A DNA stretch of 64,000 nt from Breviolum minutum Mf 1.05b.01 (taxonomy: Eukaryota; Sar; Dinophyceae; Suessiales; Symbiodiniaceae), in the NCBI GenBank assembly GCA_000507305.1, contig DF241428.1, positions 17,643-81,642 of the forward strand. Reading direction: 5' to 3'. Under the pieces are notes generated by a model. The model was not told where the DNA came from. It did not search any database and saw nothing but the letters and a program-made list of their open reading frames with translations. The position numbers and the translations under genes were made by a program. Positions 11,280 to 20,350 of this stretch are shown here, in pieces (positions within the stretch are counted from its first letter, which is position 1; every line of letters starts with the position of its first letter).

Positions 11280-12330
11280 GGCTACCAGAGTCAGCTACTC
11301 AGTTTCGTTTCTTTTGTGGAGTCAATCTCATTTGAGGGGCGGTTAACGCTTTACCATGCTTTACCAACGAGTCATCGACAGTGTTAAGCTCTTCACAGTT
11401 TGCGTTTGATGCTTTAAGCAGTCCCCCTTTATCTTTCTAAGCTATATAGTGTGTATCTCGTTTTTCGTTTCCGCTTTTTCAAACACCCTGTTTTGCATTT
11501 GCATTTTCCAAACTCAACTTGCGATTTTGACCGAGATCGGGATGGCAAGGAGATCAATGCTGAGTGTCCCGACATGTGACGTTTGTGTGGGAATAAGCAC
11601 AAATTCATACCCTCTACTACTTGGGGTCTTACATGGTACCCCTTGGAGGGTCTAAGAAGGTATAGGGACCATTACAGACCTTTGGCGGTTGGACCATGAG
11701 TTCAACATTTGGAGCGTTTTATTAATTTTTTGTCTGACTGACATTGACCAAGTTGGGACGGGATTATTCATTCCCCTCTACGGTAAAGCCCGACCACAGT
11801 GGGGACATGACATCACAATAATCAGACAAGAAACCGTTGACGTATACTGACATGTTCTTCCTTGTATTTGCAACGTATGATATTGATATATGTAATAGTG
11901 GTATACGTATATATATCCCCCATGTACAGTAACTAGAGTTAACATATATCTTTATATATATATATATCTATATTACTGTACTATACTATACAATACGTTC
12001 TATACAATGCTATACCATACTATGATATGATACAATATGATATGATATGACATAGTATGATCTAATATAGAAATATGATGCAATATAATGTATATATAGA
12101 TATTATAGTAATACAATACACTAATCTGTAATATGAGATATCAATATAATATATATATACACCATATGATATGATATGATATGATATGATATGACATGAC
12201 ACGATATGATATGATATGATATGATATGATATGATACGATATACTATGATACACTATGATTGAAAAAGATATATATATATATATGATATACTATGATAAA
12301 AATGCTATGACATACTATGAAAATGATACG
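11280..12330. repeat. Gene-poor stretch ending in ATGAT satellite
   Basis: From about 11940 the DNA is AT-rich and dominated by ATGATATGAT pentanucleotide repeats up to the retroelement edge. The same satellite resumes at 19320, so the element probably inserted into it. Between 11280 and 11940 I see only a weak possible exon near 11520. Confidence 0.75.
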
Positions 12331-12354
12331 ATATATCTCATTTAGAGGTGATTC

Positions 12355-12450
12355 GTTAGAATCAAAGTGTAGCGCAGTGCAACGTGATGATACATCCGTA
12401 GCCATTTTGGCTCAAGTGGTTGCGTTTTCAGTGTCTCGGATCAAAAAGGT
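12355..12450 (+). repeat. Left terminal repeat of the retroelement
   Basis: Bases 12355-12395 match 19146-19186, and 12420-12450 match 19190-19220, base for base as far as I can align them. The two blocks are separated here by the spliced-leader sequence and on the right by only three bases. The downstream block contains TTTTCAG, which could act as a splice acceptor. Confidence 0.9.
12395..12416 (+). other. Dinoflagellate spliced-leader relic
   Basis: These 22 bases equal the conserved dinoflagellate spliced leader; the core CCGTAGCCATTTTGGCTCAA is at 12396-12415. A full-length match by chance in 64 kb is negligible. It is not an SL RNA gene, because the next bases are TGGTTG rather than a GT donor. 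A leader in genomic DNA means that a trans-spliced RNA was reverse transcribed at some point in this element's history. Confidence 0.93.
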
Positions 12451-12475
12451 GTCTTGGGCCGGAGTAGCGTGGCTC

Positions 12476-14511
12476 ATGGCAGAGGAGCCGAGAAGAGTTA
12501 AGGAGGAAGTGGCCACCGATCTGAGGAAAGGAGGTTGGGCCGGAGATGCTATCGCTTTCTTTGATGGAATGGCATTGGAGGATGTTAAGAAGGCCTTGGG
12601 AGAAGTTTGCTCCAGGTGGGGCTTAGAAGACTTTGAGGATCTGAGGAAAGAAGCGAAGAGACGTAGGATGGCCTTAGACGTTGAAGATCACCATGCCTCC
12701 AAGGATCCATCGAGTGGCCACAAGGATATAACCTGGAAGGCTAGAGAAGGAAGAGCGGATCTGAGGGGTAGGGAGTTTGGCCTACCGTTGGAGCAGGCGA
12801 GACCGCTGTTGCCGCGTATGATCTGGCCTACCAGGTACCAGAGAAGATTGAAGCATTGCAAGGAGGATGCACAAAGAGAGAAGCTGGAGGAGGATGAGAG
12901 GAATCGGCAGATAGGTCGGTTGGTAGAGCTCCTTCGGAAGACAGGAATGTTGAAGGAGGAGACCATGCGTGAGGGTGCCTCCAGCGAGTGGATGACGAGG
13001 AGAAGGGCGATGGGAAGAAGAGCAAGCACCTTGAGGGCCCATGTGAGGATGGGCATGAGGATGAGAGAATTCACCACAGGATGCTTAGATTCTGACTGGT
13101 TCAAAGGGACAGGAGACCTGATGGACTACATCGCTGGCAGATTGGAGGAACCCTGTGGTAAGTCGATCCTTGTCTCAATTGTGGCTGCAGTCAGATTCTT
13201 GGAAGCATCAGCAGAGGTGCCTATGGATAGGAGGCTGAGTGAGGATCCAGTGCTCCAGAACTTCATGGCGGAGATCACCAAGAGCGCGTGGTGGGCGACG
13301 AGGACCAGGACCAGTGCAAATCGTTTGCTGGTGGCGATTGTGATTTGCTGGAATTCCTGGTGGTGAGTGAGAATGAGAAGACCTACGTGCGGATCTTCGC
13401 CTGGTTCAAGTTGGTGAAGTTGTGGGCGATGCTGAGGTGGAATGACACCCTCGGCATACCCGCCTTGAGGATCCAGTATGTCAAGAAGAGGGGCCTGGTG
13501 GGTGACATCGTGAGGTCCAAGACGACAGGAGTTGGAAGAAGGATTGAGACGCAGCAGTTCTATGTGGCAGAGGAATCATGGCTCCTAGCAGAAGGGTGGC
13601 TGAAAGTAGGATTCCAAGCTGTTTGAGGATTGTGGCAAGAAGGCTGGCGTGGACAAAAGAGATTTCATGCTTCCCCGTCCAGATGCGGGGTTGGAAGGCT
13701 TCAGATCGTCCATGGTCCGCTATGGAGATGCAATGGCGATGTCAAGGACGTTGCTGATGGATCTGAAGGCACCGCTGAAGTCCGGAGGAGAGATGGGGCC
13801 GGTGGTGCTGAGCAATGAGACCGGAAGTTTCTGGTCAGAGCATTCAGAGAGGGTGACGATGGCATCGTGGGCAGGAGCCGTCGGCATTCAACAAGAAGTG
13901 ATCAAGAGGTGGGGACGTTGGCGCGCCAAGCGTGGACGAGGAGTACGTGAAAACCAGCCAGATCCTTGTCATGAAAGCTCAAGCCGAGGTGGCTAGGAAG
14001 ATGAAGACAGAAGGATTCAAGAGAGATCTGGTGGGTGAAGAAGAAGTCATTGCCCAGGTGGAGCAAAGGCTGGTGGAGAGAGGAGTTGCGGAGGAGTTAA
14101 TCCGCAAGCAGTCGAAGAGATTTAGGTTCTACAGGATGGCCTACCGTGAGAACATGGGAGGAGCAGTGGAGGCGGCTGGAATGCCGGATGAGGAGGTCTT
14201 GCAGACTTCCCCTGCAGGTTCGGATGGTTGGTATGGGGACATTTGTTATGTCCATAGTCGGTCGCAGCAAGAGAAGGACGCTGCATCGGGTGGGAGGCTG
14301 CTATAGGATTCCAGGTGTCGACTACAGAGATTATGTAGTCATTGGTGATACTAGGCCAGCTCTCATCGAAGGTGAGAAGCTTTGTGGCACCTGTTTTGGT
14401 TCTAACGAAAAGGCCTTCTCAGAAAGTGAAGAAGTGCCGTCCTCGGAGTCATCGTCATCGGAGTTGATGACCCCGGATCCTGATGATGATCAGGAGGAAT
14501 CGGATTGGTGA
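12476..14511 (+). pseudogene. Tyrosine recombinase of the retroelement, frameshifted
   Basis: The likely start is ATG 12476. About 290 codons in frame 2 hold a charged N-terminal part and an all-helical DNA-core-binding segment (13040-13330). The catalytic domain then continues across frame changes. The first catalytic Arg lies in LRWND (codon 13435-13437, frame 1). HSER gives His 13841-13843 and Arg 13850-13852 (frame 2). GRW follows at 13916-13921. The nucleophilic Tyr lies in DEEYVKT (codon 13944-13946, frame 3). The tail in frame 1 (14240-14511) has a HxxGxC...CxxC-like region, LHRVGGCYRIPGVDY, and an acidic end. Four shifts, near 13350, 13612, 13927 and 14240, break the frame. The full R-HxxR-W-Y set is present, so the ancestor was a real recombinase that would integrate and resolve circular element DNA in the nucleus. 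Confidence 0.82.
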
Positions 14512-14720
14512 TGGTATAAAAGATGGGGGAAAAAAAAGAGGGTTTTGGGGTTTTTGGACTGATTTGTTTGATCGTCGGTGTGTTTTGGTTGGCTTGTTTC
14601 GGAGGCAGTTGCAGTTGATTGGGGGGGGGATCAGTATATATGCTGCATGGGCAGCAGTCGGCTCTTAGGGTAGTTTCCCCCGCTTGGAGAAGGTTGGAGG
14701 AGTGAGAAGGAAGAAGGAGG
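14512..14720 (+). promoter_or_regulatory. Spacer between recombinase and Gag, possible internal promoter
   Basis: A 209-bp non-coding gap containing TATAAAAG at 14515-14522, then a purine tract and G/T-rich DNA. In a circular element this spacer would separate the last gene from the first. The TATA-like word is weak evidence, since dinoflagellate promoters usually lack TATA boxes. Confidence 0.3.
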
Positions 14721-15182
14721 ATGGCAGCTTTAACCAATGAGGAGTGGATCGCAAAGCTGACACCCGACCTTCAAGGACTCTTGGATTCGAGGAAGGTGGC
14801 AAAGGAGCTGCAAGCTGGACTGGCAAAGAATGCTATAGACAACATACCAATGCTGTCAGCCGTGGCCATTGACAGAGCAGGGCTGACCACCGTGGCAAAG
14901 GACCTCTTGGGTTTGGACGTGACTTTAGGAGGAGACGAGATCATCAAGTTTGCTCAGCTCTATTTGGCATGGCAGTCAGCTTCGAAGAGGATTAAGGTTC
15001 AGGATGAGATGGATGCAGAGTCGTCGGTCCACGAAGAGCCGAAACCAGTCCCAGCCCAGGAGTTGCAGTCGTTGCGCACCAAGTTTGAGGATCAGTTTTA
15101 CAAAATGAAGGAGACAGAGATTCCAGCCAGAGGATCATTGGAGGATCTCTTTGAGCAGCTGGATGGAGGAGAGTTGACGTAG
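14721..15182 (+). CDS. Retroelement Gag-like protein, N-terminal part
   Basis: Clear ATG start 9 bp after a purine-rich AAGGAGG stretch; 153 codons. The N-terminus (MAALTNEEWIAKLTPDLQGL) is helical and predicted soluble, followed by a region rich in Glu, Gln and Lys that could be coiled coil. It stops at TAG 15180, just before a frame-1 reading frame that carries the rest of a Gag-like protein. The two were probably one protein in the ancestor, joined by a shift near 15180-15205. Its role would be particle assembly and RNA binding. The assignment rests on position and on the zinc knuckle downstream, not on a recognised Gag fold. Confidence 0.55.
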   Translation: MAALTNEEWIAKLTPDLQGLLDSRKVAKELQAGLAKNAIDNIPMLSAVAIDRAGLTTVAKDLLGLDVTLGGDEIIKFAQLYLAWQSASKRIKVQDEMDAESSVHEEPKPVPAQELQSLRTKFEDQFYKMKETEIPARGSLEDLFEQLDGGELT

Positions 15183-15204
15183 AAGTGGGAAGCCTTCAGG
15201 GCAG

Positions 15205-15894
15205 GTGAAGATAAAGAGGAACAAGGTGGAGACTGCAGCACCAGCCAATTTGGAGGAGTTGAGGGCGAAGGTGGTGCTGATGGCAAACCACTATTTGTTT
15301 GCCAAATTCCGGTATCCCAACAAGCAGTCGCTCCAGAAGATCAATCCCTTCACCTTTCTGGATTACTTGGGGTACCTCACAGGAAAGCATGTGTCCCAGC
15401 TGGAGTCCTTGACGGTGGATGGGGTGACGTTGCATAAGCCCTCCGTAAAATTGCTCATAAACTATGAGTACCAGATGAGGAAGGAGGTCACAGATGAGAT
15501 CAACCAAGGAGGATGTATGGCCGAAGCCCTTTCGCAAGTGGTCAAGAATTCGGATATTCGAGAGAGACATTTCTCAACGCCTCTGGCCGTGAGCTCGGCT
15601 GTGCAGGCAACGCAAGGGCTTAAGGAGAAGCATGGAGACCGCTGGCAGCCTTATGACCCACCCAAAGGGAAGGGGAAGGGTAAGAAAGGAAAAGGAAAGA
15701 AAGGAAAGGGGAAGCAGCAAGAGATGTTGCATTCCACCTCTCCAGATGGGAGGCAGATTTGCTATGCTTGGAACAATAAGAAGGAAGGCTGCAAAGGAGG
15801 ATGTCAGAGGCTGCATGTGTGCAGGATCTGTTTGGATCCAAAGCACCCCACCTATGAGCACCCCTCCAAAGAGGAGGAGAAGAAACAGGAGTGA
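15205..15894 (+). CDS. Retroelement Gag-like protein, C-terminal nucleocapsid part
   Basis: About 229 codons in frame 1; no good ATG, so the start given is only the limit of the open frame. The middle part (NPFTFLDYLGYLTGKHVSQL) is helical. A strongly basic Lys-Gly repeat (GKGKGKKGKGKK) at 15661-15715 is followed by a Cys/His cluster: C-x9-C-x3-C-x3-H, then CRIC and HPTYEH. This is the pattern of a nucleocapsid-type RNA/DNA binding end. The frame ends at TGA 15892-15894, followed by CTA, and continues open in the same frame into the methyltransferase-like domain, so read-through would make a Gag-MT fusion. Confidence 0.7.
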   Translation: MKIKRNKVETAAPANLEELRAKVVLMANHYLFAKFRYPNKQSLQKINPFTFLDYLGYLTGKHVSQLESLTVDGVTLHKPSVKLLINYEYQMRKEVTDEINQGGCMAEALSQVVKNSDIRERHFSTPLAVSSAVQATQGLKEKHGDRWQPYDPPKGKGKGKKGKGKKGKGKQQEMLHSTSPDGRQICYAWNNKKEGCKGGCQRLHVCRICLDPKHPTYEHPSKEEEKKQE

Positions 15895-17301
15895 CTAGGG
15901 GCGGAGCCAGTTTCACCGCCTTCTTCTAAGAAGAAGGTGCTTTACCTCTTTGCTGGTAAGGATAGACGAACCAGCATACGGTCAGTGTTGGAGAGGTTTT
16001 CAAAGAACTTTGGAGGACAGGAGGTAGAATGTGAGGAATGGGACATTTGCAGAGGCCCAGACAATGACCTCTTGGATGAGGAAACGCAGAGGAGCTTGCT
16101 TCAGAGGATAGAATCAGGAGAGTTCTTCGCCGTCTTATTGTCGCCACCGTGTGCTAGTTGGTCGAGGGCGCCTTGGGCGAATCGGTGGGGGCCTAGGCCT
16201 TTGAGGACGGCGTTGCATCCATGGGGGCTCCCATGGTTAGAAGGCAGCAAGTTGAGCAAAGTTGCGTCCAGCAATGCAATGATTCGCCTATGCCTGCAAG
16301 TTTTGGAGAAGGCTATCGCGAAGGGTCTTGGGGTGTTCCTTGAACATCGGGAGAACCTAGGATCCGTGAGGTCGCGGCCAAGCGCAACTGTTAGACCAGC
16401 ATCTATCTGGGAGCTCCCAGAGATTCAAGGGCTGCAAGGAGGAGACGTCTTCACGGTAGCTTTCTACCAATGTCGATTTGGGTCACCGTCCCGCAAGCCC
16501 ACCAGAGTCCTCACCAATCTTAGAAGGTTGCAGTCTCGGGGATGGACTTCTTGGCCCCGTCTCAATCGACAGGGGTGCTATTTAGGGCCATTGCCGGTGA
16601 ACTGCACTTGTGGGAGGACACACCAAGGGCTGATCAAAAGGTCAGCCGATGAAGCTTTTGCCACCGCCGAGGCCGCAGCTTACCCGGAGGAGATGGACTT
16701 GCAAATTGGGTGGGCACTCTGGGACCTTGCAGCCCAGTCGCCTCCCTCAGTTTCTCCTTCGGTGGGGCCTCTCAAATCACAAGAGGGAGGCAAACAGCAG
16801 GAACAGGGACAAGAAGAAGGACAAGAGAGAAAGAGGCTGAGGAACCTCCCAGCAGAAGGAGAAGGAGGAGCACCAACTGCAGAGGAAGTAGACGACCTCA
16901 TAGAGAAAGCAAAAGCGGCGGCCCAAGAGGAGATGAGGCTAGGAGAGAGAGGAAAGGAAGAGGAGCGGAAAGAAGCAGGAGGAGAGAAAAAGGCAGGAGG
17001 AGTTAGAAAGGCCCCCATTCAAGTTCATTACAAAGGAAGGGTCAGAAATTTGGTGGATGGCCTGGGAAAATGCTCTCCTGGAATCAGGCCGGCAGGAGCC
17101 AGAGGAGTAAGTCAAAACCCTCCAGCCCGTCTGCTGGCCAAGGCTTTCATGGAGGAAGTGGAGAGGCTGGAGGCGAGCATGAGCCAGGAAGAAAGAAGGT
17201 CGTTCATTTCCAAACTGGTGTTGGGCAGATTCTCTAGCTCCCCGTTTGAGAAAGGCATGGAGGAAGTGAGGAGTAGACTGGAGTCTTGGCAAGGATCCTA
17301 G
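15895..17301 (+). CDS. Retroelement methyltransferase-like domain protein
   Basis: In the same frame as Gag after one stop; 469 codons, no ATG near the start. The domain spans roughly 15930-16700. Motifs in order: KKVLYLFAGKDRR (like motif I FxG of C5-cytosine methyltransferases), ECEEWDI (acidic strand end), LLSPPCASWSRA (Pro-Pro-Cys in the position of the catalytic PC of motif IV), VFLEHRENLGS (in place of ENV), and QCRFGSPSRKPTRVLTNL (like the QxRxR region). A C-x-CG-x2-H cluster, CTCGRTH, follows. The C-terminal 200 residues are Glu/Gln/Arg-rich linker leading into RT. Methyltransferase-type domains are known in DIRS elements, and dinoflagellate retroelements with cytosine methyltransferases have been described. 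Whether this diverged copy is catalytic cannot be judged from sequence. The frame stops at 17299, but RT continues in the next frame. Confidence 0.68.
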   Translation, partial: LGAEPVSPPSSKKKVLYLFAGKDRRTSIRSVLERFSKNFGGQEVECEEWDICRGPDNDLLDEETQRSLLQRIESGEFFAVLLSPPCASWSRAPWANRWGPRPLRTALHPWGLPWLEGSKLSKVASSNAMIRLCLQVLEKAIAKGLGVFLEHRENLGSVRSRPSATVRPASIWELPEIQGLQGGDVFTVAFYQCRFGSPSRKPTRVLTNLRRLQSRGWTSWPRLNRQGCYLGPLPVNCTCGRTHQGLIKRSADEAFATAEAAAYPEEMDLQIGWALWDLAAQSPPSVSPSVGPLKSQEGGKQQEQGQEEGQERKRLRNLPAEGEGGAPTAEEVDDLIEKAKAAAQEEMRLGERGKEEERKEAGGEKKAGGVRKAPIQVHYKGRVRNLVDGLGKCSPGIRPAGARGVSQNPPARLLAKAFMEEVERLEASMSQEERRSFISKLVLGRFSSSPFEKGMEEVRSRLESWQGS

Positions 17302-18418
17302 GAGAAAGAACCAAGATCGGTTGACAGCCATCAACTTCAGACGGTTGAAGGCCTGGGCCCAACTTACAGAGGACGAGGACTGGATGTTCTTGGAAGGAGT
17401 GGCCTCCCTGGGGGTCCCTCTGGGGGTCCGCTCCGAGATACCTTGGGTTTCCAAGGTCTATGATCGGAAGGAGAAAGGAGAGAAGGATGACTTGGGTCAG
17501 GCCACTTGGTCGGATCTTTCGCCTGAGGAGCCATTAAGGGATAACTACAATTCCGCGACCTCACATTTAGAGAAGGTTAGAAGAATTATTGAGGAGGAAG
17601 AAGGGAAGGGCTGGCTAAAAAGGATGCCTCTTTCAGAGGCACAGGAGGCCTACGGGGAAGATCTTCAAATCGCCTCATTGGGCGCCGTCCCTAAAGATCC
17701 AGATTGGCAAGAAATACGTGTTGTACACGATGGAACCCATGGAATACAAGTGAATTCGGCCATAAGCCAGCCGAATCGTATGACCTTCCCGCAATTCGAC
17801 GATCTGGAAGCCGCGGCAGGAGCTCTGGAGAAGGAAGGAGAAGGCGAGAGAATGCTATTCGCTTTTGACATCAAGGCTGCTCACCGACTAATCCCGGTTC
17901 AAAAGAAGGACTGGGCGCTGCAGAGTTTCAGACTTGAGGATCCACAGGAACTATGGGTGAACATGGTGGGCACGTTTGGAGTTGCCTCGGCGGCGTTTTG
18001 GTGGGGGCGGGCTGCCTCGGTGATTTTCAGGACTTTTCACCGGGTAGTCCCGTCTTGGTGGCTCTTCTACTTGCTGCTTTTCGCGGACGATGGCCTCTTG
18101 ATGGCGGCAGGTCGGGACTATCACCGAGTAGCTTTGTCCCTCTTCCTCTTCCTGGAGGTCATGGAGGTCCCTTTGTCCTGGAAGAAGACGAGAGGTGGTT
18201 TCAAGGCAGAGTGGATAGGTTACACAATTGATTTAGAGAGGTGGATGGTAGGGGTCTCCGAGAAGAAGGTACAATGGTTGGTGGAATGGTCAAGGAGGCT
18301 GCTAGGAGAATCGCATCTTCTGCCAGCCGAGTTGGAGGGTCGAGCTATGTGGAGCTACATTTGGCCATCAAGCTGGCCTTGGCGTTCTTTGCAAGCTGGG
18401 TTTCCAAGGAGCCTATGA
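17290..18418 (+). CDS. Retroelement reverse transcriptase
   Basis: Frame 2. It starts without an ATG after a one-base shift near 17290, where the linker continues as DPRRKNQDRLTAINFRRLKA. RT motifs: RVVHDGTHGIQVN (fingers), FAFDIKAAHRLIPV with the first catalytic Asp at 17867-17869, the GVASAAFWW region, and LLLFADDGLLMA with the catalytic Asp pair at 18086-18091. WIGYTIDLERW follows as the thumb-side strand. The arrangement fits DIRS/LTR-type RT. After about 18330 the frame turns into nonsense (SYIWPSSWPW), while the RNase H part is in frame 1. The connection between them is shorter than expected, so a deletion with frameshift is likely. Confidence 0.85.
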
Positions 18419-19083
18419 GAAGGATGAGGATGCCGCCCAGAGTGGCTGGAGAAGTTTTCAGGATAGATGCAGCAGCGGACCAAGATGGCATCTCCATTGG
18501 AGGATGGGAGGTCTATGGAGGTTTGAGGTCGGAGGAAGCCCGTTGGTTCTCAGTCCGGGTGACAAGAAAGAATTGCCCATGGCTGTACTTGAAAGGAGAG
18601 CCTTTCAGGACCATTGCGGCAGCGGAGTTGTTGGCCGTCACGATAGCAGTGATGGTTTTCAAGAAGGATGCAAAGTGGTTGAGAGCCAACGGAAGGTTTT
18701 CTATTACGGGCTTTACAGACAACTCTTCCAACTCGTTCGTGGTCGACAAGTACCTCTCGACCAAGTTCCCGGTGAGCTTAGTTCTAATGGAGTTGGCTCA
18801 CCAACTAGGTGACATGGAGGTAGCGTTGAACCTCCAATGGATTCCTCGAGAACAGAATGAGGAGGCAGATGATCTGTCAAAAGGAAGGTTTGACAAGTTC
18901 AATGAGAAGAAGAGGATAGAAGTGGATTTGGAGAAGATGGACTTCCAAGTCATCCCGTTCTTGGCAGAGGTTGCAGGAAAGTTAGACGAGGAGATCAGAC
19001 TGAAGAAGGTTTCAAAAGAGAAGTTGGTTCCGGAGAGGAAAACGCCAGCGGAAGAGAAGCTAAGGATGAAGCAACCTTGGTGA
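18241..19083 (+). CDS. Retroelement RNase H
   Basis: Frame 1; the genuine part begins near 18350 and runs to TGA 19081. It has the DIRS-type RNase H layout: FRIDAAADQDGISIGGWE (first Asp), TIAAAELLAVTIAVMVF (Glu), FTDNSSNSFVVDKYL (Asp) and WIPREQNEEADDLSKG (last Asp). A basic C-terminal tail follows. All four acidic catalytic positions are present. It would degrade element RNA during cDNA synthesis. Confidence 0.82.
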   Translation: MDGRGLREEGTMVGGMVKEAARRIASSASRVGGSSYVELHLAIKLALAFFASWVSKEPMRRMRMPPRVAGEVFRIDAAADQDGISIGGWEVYGGLRSEEARWFSVRVTRKNCPWLYLKGEPFRTIAAAELLAVTIAVMVFKKDAKWLRANGRFSITGFTDNSSNSFVVDKYLSTKFPVSLVLMELAHQLGDMEVALNLQWIPREQNEEADDLSKGRFDKFNEKKRIEVDLEKMDFQVIPFLAEVAGKLDEEIRLKKVSKEKLVPERKTPAEEKLRMKQPW

Positions 19084-19320
19084 TTCTAAAGAGGGGTGAA
19101 AGGATTCACCAAGGTCGCACAATCCATGAAAAGTGAGCGGCGCATGTTAGAATCAAAGTGTAGCGCAGTGCAACGTGATGATACATGTGTTGCGTTTTCA
19201 GTGTCTCGGATCAAAAAGGTCCACACCCACCCACCCTAAAGGGGTGAAAGGATTCACCAAGGGGGTGAAAGGATTCACCAAGGTCGCACTTCACCAGGGG
19301 GGGTGAAAGCCAAGGTCGCA
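19084..19320. repeat. Palindrome cluster and right terminal repeat of the retroelement
   Basis: Three copies of GGTGAA-AGGA-TTCACC, a perfect 6-4-6 inverted repeat, lie at 19095-19110, 19243-19258 and 19264-19279. A related TTCACC...GGTGAA pair is at 19290-19307. Copies are set in a GGGTGAAAGGATTCACCAAG unit, several followed by GTCGCAC. The right terminal repeat (19146-19220) lies between copies one and two and lacks the spliced leader. Short inverted arms round a 4-8 base core are typical of tyrosine recombinase sites. Confidence 0.75.
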
Positions 19321-20340
19321 CATGTATATAATATGATACAATATAAGATAATGATAATGTAAGGTATTAATATAGTACGATATGATGTAAACTGATATAT
19401 GATTTGCTATTCTTGTATGATATGATCACAAAATATAATGTAACACCATATCATACAATGTAATGATATATAAGATGATATACATTTTATTTGAATATGA
19501 TATGATACGACATGATATAATTTGATACAGTATGATATGACTTTATATAATATGATTTGATATAATTCAATTTTATTATGTAATAATAGGACATAATTTA
19601 ATGTGATATAATACACATTCGATTTAACATGGTAGTATGATGTAAGCAATGTGATACATCTATCTATCATATACTTTACTATAACACAATATGTATACTC
19701 TAATATATTTTGATATCATGTAATTATATAATTTTAGATAGTATAGAATGTATAATAGAGTGTAATACGAATATAATGTTATACAATATCTCTATCTATC
19801 TATCTATTCATCTCTCTCTCTCTCTCTCTCTCTCCACGTAGTCGTCAATGTGCCTTCAAAGTATTTGAGGGTAAAACGCAGTTAAGAAGAAAAGACACCG
19901 CTTCCCAGAGCTCTCTTCTGTATCGCCGAACTTTCCGAAACGCTGGTATGGTCTTCGGAAATATTTATGATATTTTCTGATGATTTTAGTGTTGAATGCA
20001 ACATTAGTCAGTTTCTGGCCGCTTACGCAAGACCAGTGTTTGCAATGGCTTCAAAAACATGGTTGAAACAAGCTCCTGCAAATACAGGCCTAGAGTTAAG
20101 ATGCCAGTAGAGTAAAGTGCATGCTACGTTCTTTCTGTTCTTTTTCATGTAACTTTTGCAGCCGCACAATTCCCGAGCAAAATTATGATGGAGTCAAATG
20201 GTTTGTTCTCCGACCACGGAATTGACCTGCAAACAAGGATCCCCACCTAGAGCCGTTTGCACGTATTATCAGTGTCGGCGGAATTGCCGGACATGAGGGG
20301 GTCTTGTGTGTAAACCTACCTCGTCAGAGTCTTGTGTGAC
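19321..20340. repeat. AT-rich satellite, then TATC/TC microsatellite
   Basis: ATGAT-like satellite continues to about 19790, followed by (TATC)n and (TC)n to 19833. From 19834 to 20340 I see no supported exon. Confidence 0.75.
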
Positions 20341-20350
20341 CCTAGCTCAG

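Larger units (their letters stand above)
12355..19310 (+). mobile_element. DIRS-like tyrosine-recombinase retroelement, permuted order, degenerate
   Basis: The element is bounded by direct repeats (12355-12450 and 19146-19220) and embedded in ATGAT satellite. On the + strand it encodes a tyrosine recombinase, a Gag with basic and zinc-knuckle regions, a methyltransferase-like domain, a reverse transcriptase with a FADD box and an RNase H. Tyrosine recombinase plus RT-RNase H is diagnostic of DIRS-type retrotransposons, which integrate a circular DNA intermediate by recombination and lack a DDE integrase; none is seen here. The usual DIRS order has the recombinase last; here it is first, as if the circle had been opened at another point. 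At least five frameshifts and one in-frame stop mean the copy is probably inactive, unless they are sequencing errors. Confidence 0.85.

Noticed and set aside
12395-12450. A spliced-leader RNA gene
   Set aside because: The leader exon is not followed by a GT donor or an Sm-like site, so it is a relic rather than an SL RNA gene.
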